Source: UBA4582 sp002389265 (GTDB lineage Bacteria > Pseudomonadota > Gammaproteobacteria > Pseudomonadales > Azotimanducaceae). Taken from it: a stretch of 64,000 nucleotides of DNA. Positions 58,967-64,000 of the stretch are shown here, piece by piece (within the stretch, counting starts at the first letter, position 1; every line of letters begins with the position of its first letter). The stretch covers positions 930,001-994,000 of the forward strand of contig CALSRT010000002.1 in the NCBI GenBank assembly GCA_943788825.1. Reading direction: 5' to 3'. A model generated the notes under the pieces. That model was not told where the DNA came from. It saw only the letters and a program-made list of their open reading frames with translations, and made no database searches. Both the position numbers and the translations under genes were made by a program.

Positions 58967-59352
58967 GAGTCGATAGTGGTTAAGGCTCAATCGGTTCACG
59001 TTGGATTCCAGTTCAAATGTTCAACGTTCCGCCTAATTGGCGAATGCTGCCATGATCAACGTCAATCTAACGACTGTAAATGCGTCTGCAGGTCTTGCGA
59101 ACCACCCGGGGTCCTGAGCAAATCTGTTGCTTGTGGGATATCGTGTAAGCCTCGTCGCGTCTGGGCTGAGTGTCTTTGACCGGTTCTCTAGACAGAGTCT
59201 GGCGTCGCGCCATTGCAGGCCATAAAGGCGAGACTAGTAAAGGTAATAGTGTTTCAAAAATATCAATGTTATCATCGCGCTACGAAAAGAAAATCAACCT
59301 ATCCTGCAATAAAAAGTGGGTACAACCCAAGAATGAACTAGAGAGGGCTTCA
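58967..59352. other. Divergent intergenic region (386 bp)
   Basis: Lies between the lipoprotein gene and the PuuD-like gene. An open frame reads through part of it into the PuuD-like gene, but its sequence is not protein-like and the family start is 59353. I see no repeat, RNA gene or clear promoter. Confidence 0.5.
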
Positions 59353-60027
59353 ATGGACAACATCACATTGTTTACCGCGGGCGGAATAGATTATTTGTTT
59401 AGATGGGGACATTTCCTGGCTGGCGTAACCTGGATTGGGTTGCTGTACTATTTCAATTTTATTCAAGGCGAGTATTTCAAAGAAGCAGATGCTGCACATC
59501 GCTCTGGCGCTATTCAAAAGCTGGTGCCGCGGGCTCTTTGGTGGTTTAGATGGGGTGCGATGTTTACATTCCTGACCGGCGTTGTGTTGTTGGGCAACCG
59601 GCACCAGGGGCTGACGTTGGACATTGGTATTGGCGCGACGTTGGGTACCATCATGTTTTTGAATGTTTGGATGATTATCTGGCCGAATCAAAAGATCGTC
59701 ATTGCTTCAGCAACCCAGGTTGCACAAGGTGGTGAAGCGCTTCCAGAGGCCGCAGCTGCAGCACCAAAAGCCGCGCTGGCATCGCGGACGAATACGCTAT
59801 TCTCCTTGCCAATGTTATATTTCATGGGATCATCTGCGCATATGCCAAGCGGTATGCTGACCGACCCCGCCAGCTCGAACGCATTAATCGCAATTATGGT
59901 TGTGGTCTTCGCCTTGGCGATTAATGGCATAGTTGGTAAGCAAGGTCCATTGACCACAGTGCGTGGTGTTATTGTTAGTGGTTTTGTCTTGACCGCAGTG
60001 CTCTATGGCCTAACAGTCGCGCTCTAG
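59353..60027 (+). CDS. Urate-oxidase-N-like (PuuD N-terminal domain) membrane protein
   Basis: The 224-residue membrane protein begins MDNITLFTAGGIDYLFRWGHFLAGVTWIGLLYYFNF, characteristic of the N-terminal membrane domain of PuuD-type urate hydroxylase (Urate_ox_N). It has about five helices with conserved His and Trp (RWGH, WWFRWGAMF, NRH). The C-terminal cytochrome c domain of true PuuD is missing, so a role in urate oxidation is doubtful; a heme-binding membrane protein is plausible. GAGAGGG precedes ATG 59353. A strong terminator follows. Confidence 0.65.
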   Translation: MDNITLFTAGGIDYLFRWGHFLAGVTWIGLLYYFNFIQGEYFKEADAAHRSGAIQKLVPRALWWFRWGAMFTFLTGVVLLGNRHQGLTLDIGIGATLGTIMFLNVWMIIWPNQKIVIASATQVAQGGEALPEAAAAAPKAALASRTNTLFSLPMLYFMGSSAHMPSGMLTDPASSNALIAIMVVVFALAINGIVGKQGPLTTVRGVIVSGFVLTAVLYGLTVAL

Positions 60028-60051
60028 TCATATCGGTACAGCGTGATCCAT

Positions 60052-60078
60052 GGGCTCCTTCTTAGGGGCCCTTTTTTT
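60052..60078 (+). terminator. Rho-independent terminator after the PuuD-like gene
   Basis: GGGCTCC (60052-60058) pairs with GGGGCCC (60065-60071), followed by seven T. It rules out ATG 60050 as the start of the next gene. Confidence 0.85.
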
Positions 60079-60109
60079 ATTACTGAAACCTATTGCAGGA
60101 CTCGCCGTC

Positions 60110-60844
60110 ATGGTAGATAACCGCAGCGATCTCGATCTGATTCCAGCTATCGCGCCAGCGAAAGACGAAGTTGCATCGTACCGGCGTAGCGGTCGCTCGG
60201 ATGCGCCAAAACAAAGTAACTTCAACGGTATTTTAGTCTTTGCGCTGGTCCTGATGGCGATAGTGATGGGTGTCGGTGGGTTTGCTTTATATGAAGTTCA
60301 GCAGAAACTAGATCAATCGAATCAGCTGTTGGCTGAAGGCCAGAAAAGCATTCGTGACCTGAATGATCGGCTGGCGGCGACTGGCACTGATGTCTCGAAA
60401 ACCCTACAGGTCATGCAGGAGCAGCAGAGCACTAATCTAGGGGAAATTGATAAGCTTTGGGCGGTTGCGTATCGTCAAAACCGGCCTCGGATTAAAACGA
60501 TTGAGGAAACGCTGACCAAGCTGACGGCGATGGACAAGAAATTGGATGCGCAAATTGCGAACCAGGTGAGCAGTGTTAATAAGATTGCTGAACGCTTCGA
60601 AAAATTATCAGCGCAGATGATCGCAGACAATGAAGAGCAATCCACTAGCATCGCACTGATTCGAGGACAATTTCAGAGCCAAAGCACGATGTTGGAAGGT
60701 TCTCGCCTTAATCTTTTAGCGTTGGGTAAGCAGGTGAAGGATCTAGAGGAGGCGATTGCTGTGTTTGATCGATACCGGCAGCAAAACAACCAGCGTTTGC
60801 TAGAGATTCAACGTCAATTGCAGGCTCAACCGCAGACCCCGTGA
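60110..60844 (+). CDS. Single-pass membrane protein with long coiled coil, unknown function
   Basis: The 244-residue protein from ATG 60110 has a charged cytoplasmic N terminus (about 1-37), one membrane helix (about 38-60, ILVFALVLMAIVMGVGGFAL) and a long heptad-rich region (about 60-235) with many Gln, Lys and Glu. I do not recognise a family. The start at 60050 is rejected because it lies in a terminator. The Gln-rich tail ends LQAQPQTP. It could be a cell-envelope scaffold. Confidence 0.75.
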   Translation: MVDNRSDLDLIPAIAPAKDEVASYRRSGRSDAPKQSNFNGILVFALVLMAIVMGVGGFALYEVQQKLDQSNQLLAEGQKSIRDLNDRLAATGTDVSKTLQVMQEQQSTNLGEIDKLWAVAYRQNRPRIKTIEETLTKLTAMDKKLDAQIANQVSSVNKIAERFEKLSAQMIADNEEQSTSIALIRGQFQSQSTMLEGSRLNLLALGKQVKDLEEAIAVFDRYRQQNNQRLLEIQRQLQAQPQTP

Positions 60845-60959
60845 CTGTCTTGGCGATTATTAAGCAGACAGATTCAAATAACCGCGGTAGTGGATAGCGT
60901 GGCCTGCAGCAGTTGGAAGGTTAAAGGTCTAGTGGGCCGCTGCTCTCTGCGCGGCTAAT

Positions 60960-61124
60960 TCAGGTTTCAATCTCATTGAAACCGGTGCGCACAGGCCCGA
61001 CCCCAAAGGTATCCACGCCGTTCAACCAACTGTCGAAGATCTGAGCATGGTCACTTTCCGCAGCGGCTTGAAATATTACGCCAGCGCACAGAGTTAGCGG
61101 CCACGAACAGATGTTCTGCGCCAT
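60960..61124 (-). CDS. Possible small protein (54 aa), unknown
   Basis: A 54-codon frame on the minus strand begins MAQNICSWPLTLCAGVIFQ and ends VRTGFNEIET, then TGA. Its ATG lies 5 bp after the stop of the outer-membrane-type gene upstream. The amino-acid mix is protein-like, but no ribosome site precedes it and I know no homologue. It could be a coupled small gene or chance. Confidence 0.25.
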   Translation of the reverse strand: MAQNICSWPLTLCAGVIFQAAAESDHAQIFDSWLNGVDTFGVGPVRTGFNEIET

Positions 61125-61129
61125 TGAGG

Positions 61130-61885
61130 TTACTTGATCGTGTAACTGATACCAGAGGAAAACCCGACGTTAGTGCTTTCCAGGCCGAATTCTGGCTGTG
61201 AATCATACTTGTAGTCAGCACTGAATTGCACCGCTAGATGCTCGCTGAGTCGAGCTTTAAGGATGAGCAACATGATGCTGCGCATATCGGCAGGATGATT
61301 TAAAGCCGGCTGCACATAGGCTGAAAGACTTACGCTGGCATTCGGTACGATAGTCAGTGGCATGGCCACCGTCACATACAAGTTGCCACGCCACAGGCGT
61401 TGAGCTTGTTCGATATCGACGTAACGTTCGTGCTCTCGAATTATCCCCGTGCCGAGTACGCCACGTTGGTCCTGCTTGCCTTCGATCCACTCGTAACGAT
61501 AGCCAGCGCCGAGTACCTCGCGCCGCTCGAGCCTTTTAAATACATCCTGAGAATACTGGCTGAAGATCTCTGCGCCGTGAGGTCCACTTAGTTTATGGGT
61601 GTAACGCAGGTGAGCAAAAGTGCTGTCCTCGCTCTTAATTTGATTGGTTTCGGCCACATCTATCGAGCCCACAAACAGCCAAGTTGAGTCTTTCTGCCGG
61701 TGAATTGTGTGGTTTTGCAATTTGAAGGCGCTCTGATCCTTGTTGCCAGATGAGCCCTTGAAGTTGAAATTGAAGACGCTAAAAGTGCTGACATCGAAGT
61801 TCGAGAAGTATTCGTCATGAACGTCAACGATGGCATATGCGGGTAGTGCAACAAGAAAAACAGCAACAACGATAAATCTTTTCAC
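61130..61885 (-). CDS. Outer-membrane-type beta-rich protein (DUF481-like)
   Basis: From a GTG at 61885 (or 61891) the protein has 251-253 residues with a signal peptide (FIVVAVFLVALPAYA). The mature part alternates amphipathic strands (THKLSGPHGAEIFSQYSQDVFKRLERREVLGAGYRYEW) and ends SSGISYTIK, as expected for a small beta-barrel; the RREVLGAGYRYEW region resembles DUF481/YdiY proteins. The open frame runs about 85 codons further upstream, but that part is not protein-like. No strong ribosome site is seen, so the start is uncertain. Confidence 0.65.
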   Translation of the reverse strand: MKRFIVVAVFLVALPAYAIVDVHDEYFSNFDVSTFSVFNFNFKGSSGNKDQSAFKLQNHTIHRQKDSTWLFVGSIDVAETNQIKSEDSTFAHLRYTHKLSGPHGAEIFSQYSQDVFKRLERREVLGAGYRYEWIEGKQDQRGVLGTGIIREHERYVDIEQAQRLWRGNLYVTVAMPLTIVPNASVSLSAYVQPALNHPADMRSIMLLILKARLSEHLAVQFSADYKYDSQPEFGLESTNVGFSSGISYTIK

Positions 61886-62133
61886 GAACACGGATCTCAG
61901 ATTATTTAGGGCGACAGTGTACCTGATTGGATCGCAATCATGCATGCCTTCTGCGCTGACAACGAAAGATGGATTATTTTTGGCAGCTCGTACTACTAGG
62001 TTGAACGCGACAATTGAGGTGGCAACAGTGCATCGTGAAGAAGCGTAACTGTTTACCGTGCTTTCTTGATGTCGTGGCGCCAAAAAGTTGGACGAATCGG
62101 GGAAAAGGTTATCCACCCACAGTCTTCTAAGGA

Positions 62134-62139
62134 TAGAAT
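62134..62139 (+). promoter_or_regulatory. Candidate -10 of tRNA-Gly
   Basis: TAGAAT lies 11 bp before the first base of tRNA-Gly. No convincing -35 partner is seen. Confidence 0.35.
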
Positions 62140-62150
62140 ACACAAAGGAC

Positions 62151-62226
62151 GCGGGTGTAACTCAGTTGGTAGAGTACTAGCTTCCCAAGCTAGTTGTCGC
62201 GAGTTCGAATCTCGTCGCCCGCTCCA
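62151..62226 (+). tRNA. tRNA-Gly (anticodon CCC)
   Basis: A 76-nt cloverleaf with encoded CCA. Acceptor GCGGGTG pairs with CGCCCGC; anticodon stem CTAGC/GCTAG encloses TTCCCAA, giving CCC; T stem CGAGT-type with TTCGAAT. Stands alone, with no tRNA cluster around it. Confidence 0.95.
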
Positions 62227-62497
62227 ATAAAATCAATGGGTTACCGCGTTTCCTCTGCTGATTTTTTTCAACGTCACTAGGTGGCTACACACCGGCGACA
62301 CAAACTGCAAAATTCTGAATGTGTTTCAGGAACCAATAGCCCGAAGCTCGCGCATGTCTGATTGATAAAACCCAAAGCCGCGTATCAGTTCCCGCAAGCG
62401 CGACTCTGGCAGATAACGGCTACTATGGCCTGGCACCTGTTGGGCATTTGTAGTGTGGCAGGGTAGGGTGTTCAGGTTGCCGATGGCGCCCCTTAGG
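62227..62497. other. Intergenic region after tRNA-Gly
   Basis: About 270 bp. The minus strand has a protein-like frame near 62335-62450 (reading about RYLPESRLRELIRGFGFYQ) that has no ATG start, so it may be a remnant or chance. Otherwise nothing recognised. Confidence 0.4.
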
Positions 62498-62680
62498 CTA
62501 TTCCGATAACACCTTCGCCTGTTCTAGCATCCTGACCAGGCGGCCATCCATTTCAGGGTTTTCACCGACAAGGCGCTGCAGGCTGCCATCGAACTGGCTG
62601 ATGGTGATGTAACCGGCAGCAGAGGCATGGCCCTCGGAATTGGCTTCCAACTGATTGGGTTGATCTTCAAAAGTATCCAT
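62498..62680 (-). CDS. Small hypothetical protein coupled to the Thr-rich protein
   Basis: The frame encodes about 60 residues (MDTFEDQPNQLEANSEGH, ending GRLVRMLEQAKVLSE). Its ATG shares the last base of the stop of the Thr-rich gene (TGATG), so translation would be coupled. There is no signal peptide or known motif; the C-terminal half looks helical. No assignment is possible. The 9-bp repeat tract immediately upstream could change its frame relative to the previous gene by slippage only if lengths changed by a non-multiple of three. Confidence 0.4.
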   Translation of the reverse strand: MDTFEDQPNQLEANSEGHASAAGYITISQFDGSLQRLVGENPEMDGRLVRMLEQAKVLSE

Positions 62681-63063
62681 CACGACCCCGTGCTCGTCGT
62701 CGCTGTAGTTGCTGTAGTTGCTGTAGTGGCTGTAGTGGCTGTCGTTGAGGTGGTGCTGGTCGTCGATGGGGTGGGCGGAGTGTCCGTAGGCGGGGCAACA
62801 GCAGACTTGTTGTCCGAGACGGTAACGACTGCCCCTAACGCGATCACCGCGCCAATGCCCAAGGCCGCTGCAGTAGCTGCAGGCATGCCAGCAACGTCGG
62901 CTGACGCTTCACTTTCCGCCCAGGCACCAGGCGCCAAAAAACTGCCAGCCATTAAGATAGCCAGGATACTCCGACTTTTAAGGTTGTTAGCATTCACCAC
63001 TGGATTGGTCATCGGGGCGTTAGGATATGAACGGCTCTGGCTAGCTGCTTTTTGAGTTTTCAA
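62680..63063 (-). CDS. Thr-rich secreted small protein, GfcA/YjbE-like
   Basis: The 127-residue protein starts at TTG 63063, supported by AGGAG 6 bp upstream. A signal peptide ends near GAWA (residue 49); a Gly/Ala hydrophobic segment (about 58-82) follows, then SDNKS and a tail of Ala-Thr-Thr repeats (about 100-124). The layout resembles GfcA/YmcD and YjbE, small secreted proteins tied to exopolysaccharide operons in E. coli. None of the other gfc/yjb genes is next to it here, so the role is open. Confidence 0.6.
   Translation of the reverse strand: MKTQKAASQSRSYPNAPMTNPVVNANNLKSRSILAILMAGSFLAPGAWAESEASADVAGMPAATAAALGIGAVIALGAVVTVSDNKSAVAPPTDTPPTPSTTSTTSTTATTATTATTATTATTSTGS
62702..62746 (-). 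repeat. 9-bp tandem repeat in the Thr-rich gene
   Basis: Five units of the type GCTGTAGTK (given on +) encode the Ala-Thr-Thr repeats. Units 1-2 and 3-4 are identical pairs; unit 5 has one change. Confidence 0.9.
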
Positions 63064-63394
63064 CGTAGACTCCTGATTCTAATAGTTACCCGCTTTGGGG
63101 CTCAGGGCGATTCTACCTGCATGCGCGCTGCCAGAAAGTTGAGATAGATGTTCTATTGATCTGTGACAATCAAATCTAAAATAAAGAGAGATAGTCGGTC
63201 CATGTCGAATTTTGCCGGCATCAATTGCTCAGCTGGATTTGCTGAGCTTGCCTACTTGGTGGGCTTGATTGAGAGACTGAATTGTTGTTTAGATCAGGCG
63301 CTGAGAAATTCTATGGCAAGGGTTGACGTGTATCGTTACCAAAGAAGATGACTGGTTTCAGTGGCCAGTGTCGTTCTCGATAGTGGCACAGAGC
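63064..63394. other. Intergenic region upstream of the Thr-rich gene
   Basis: About 330 bp. A 62-codon frame at 63163-63351 on + has no ribosome site or recognisable motif and is not called. The region must hold the promoter of the Thr-rich gene, but I cannot pick one with confidence. Confidence 0.4.
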
Positions 63395-63432
63395 CAAAAA
63401 AAAACGGCGACGCTGTTGGCGTCACCGTTTTT
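63395..63432 (-). terminator. Terminator of katG
   Basis: CGG-C-GACGC (63405-63413) pairs with GCGTC-A-CCG (63419-63427). On the minus strand the stem is followed by nine T (the A-run at 63396-63404), and T also follows on +, so it may act in both directions. Confidence 0.75.
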
Positions 63433-63524
63433 GCCGAGGTCCTGTGGGTAAGGCCTGAAGCTGCTTTAAAGCCCTTCCGCCGATCCACTCAGCCGCGCTT
63501 AATCAGTCATGTTTTTCAACATGA

Positions 63525-64000
63525 TTAGCGGCGAAGATCAAAGCGATCAAGGGTCATCACTTTGGACCATGCTGTAACAAAGTCGCGAACAAATTTTTCC
63601 TGACTGTCAGCGGCAGCATACACTTCGGCGACAGATCGTAGTTCGGAACTTGAGCCGAAGATCAGATCCACCGGCGTGGCTCGCCATTTCAGCGCGCCAC
63701 TAGTGCGATCCCGACCTTCGTAGATCCCTGCGGATGTGGGTGATTTAGCCCATGTTGTTGACATATCCAGCAGGTTCTTGAAAAAGTCGTTGCTGAGTGT
63801 GCCAGGTCGGTCTGTGAGTACACCAACGGCAGATTGACCAGTATTGGCATTCAGGGCTCGTAGGCCACCCACCAGAACTGTCATTTCAGGCACCGAGAGG
63901 GTTAGCATATTGGCTCGATCAACCAGCATGTCAGCAGGGGATCTGTGGGCTGCATTGCTAAAGTAATTGCGAAACCCATCAGCGGTGGGCTCAAGTACCG
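63525..64000 (-). CDS. katG: Catalase-peroxidase KatG, C-terminal part (truncated by window end)
   Basis: The last 158 codons of KatG are present, reading VLEPTADGFRNYF at the window edge and ending VMTLDRFDLRR. KatG is a heme enzyme with catalase and peroxidase activity. The fragment covers the second, C-terminal peroxidase-like domain, which lacks the heme site but is needed for active-site structure. Blocks LLVDRA (here MLVDRA), LTLSVPEMTVLVGGLRAL, GVLTDRPGTLSNDFFKNLLDM and DLIFGSSSELRSVAEVYA are diagnostic. The start is outside the window. Confidence 0.95.
   Translation of the reverse strand, partial: VLEPTADGFRNYFSNAAHRSPADMLVDRANMLTLSVPEMTVLVGGLRALNANTGQSAVGVLTDRPGTLSNDFFKNLLDMSTTWAKSPTSAGIYEGRDRTSGALKWRATPVDLIFGSSSELRSVAEVYAAADSQEKFVRDFVTAWSKVMTLDRFDLRR

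Noticed and set aside
62335..62450. Protein-like minus-strand frame (RYLPESRLRELIRGFGFYQ) downstream of the 60-residue gene
   Set aside because: There is no ATG or ribosome site; only a GTG could start it. It might be a remnant but is too short to support.
62627..63055. A 142-codon plus-strand frame with a long Val-Ala repeat
   Set aside because: It is the antisense of the Thr-rich gene; the repeat is simply the complement of the 9-bp tract. The minus-strand gene has a ribosome site and signal peptide.

Overview
The window is a gene-dense stretch of a gammaproteobacterial chromosome of roughly 50-55% GC by eye. Its gene order closely follows the Pseudomonas-type backbone: hisD, zapE-rplM-rpsI, petABC, sspAB, dolP-yraN-lpoA, rsmI, rnpB, the division and cell-wall (dcw) cluster, secA, argJ, the pilBCD-coaE-yacG block, tRNA-Thr, nadC, ampDE. 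Protein features also fit that group: a PVWY-type cytochrome b Qo motif, SspB with a ClpX-binding tail, LpoA and PduO-type cobalamin adenosyltransferase. I infer a member of Pseudomonadales in the broad sense, perhaps a Cellvibrionales-like marine lineage, but no marker here fixes the genus.

Layout. 1-10.4 kb: end of hisD, ZapE, ribosomal proteins L13/S9, the complete cytochrome bc1 complex, SspA/SspB, then a leftward lpoA-yraN-dolP envelope operon and divergent rsmI. 10.4-24.5 kb: RNase P RNA, then a dcw cluster opened by a promoter with four 10-bp-phased MraZ boxes. The cluster runs mraZ-rsmH-ftsL-ftsI-murE-murD-ftsW-murC-ftsQ-ftsA-ftsZ-lpxC. The expected murF, mraY, murG and ddl are all absent, although the remaining genes overlap tightly. 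24.5-30 kb: a DciA-like protein, an M23 peptidase, SecA and ArgJ.

30-41 kb holds the type IV pilus locus. pilB-pilC-pilD-coaE-yacG run leftward. A sigma-54 promoter faces a broken pilA, followed by a second pilin with an unusually long leader. A repeat array then carries copies of the 3' end of tRNA-Thr, followed by tRNA-Thr itself, a large Wzy_C-type ligase (a candidate pilin glycosyltransferase) and nadC. The repeat array shares a multi-hairpin architecture with two repeats next to argJ, which suggests a dispersed REP-like family.

41-54 kb: muropeptide recycling (ampD, ampE, ampG), a BtuF-like protein, pyruvate dehydrogenase aceE and a frameshift-split aceF, a cobalamin adenosyltransferase, a degenerate GGDEF protein beside YajQ, an alkyltransferase-like protein, and groES-groEL behind a perfect CIRCE operator. 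54-64 kb: a fatty-acid beta-oxidation multifunctional enzyme, an amidohydrolase, a tandem universal stress protein with a coupled lipoprotein, two membrane proteins, an outer-membrane-type protein, tRNA-Gly(CCC), a Thr-rich GfcA/YjbE-like secreted protein, and the 3' end of katG.

The most notable points are the functionally coherent gap in the dcw cluster, the tRNA-Thr/REP-like repeat array at the pilin locus, the decayed pilA behind an intact sigma-54 promoter, and the split aceF. No CRISPR array, transposase, integrase or prophage was recognised.
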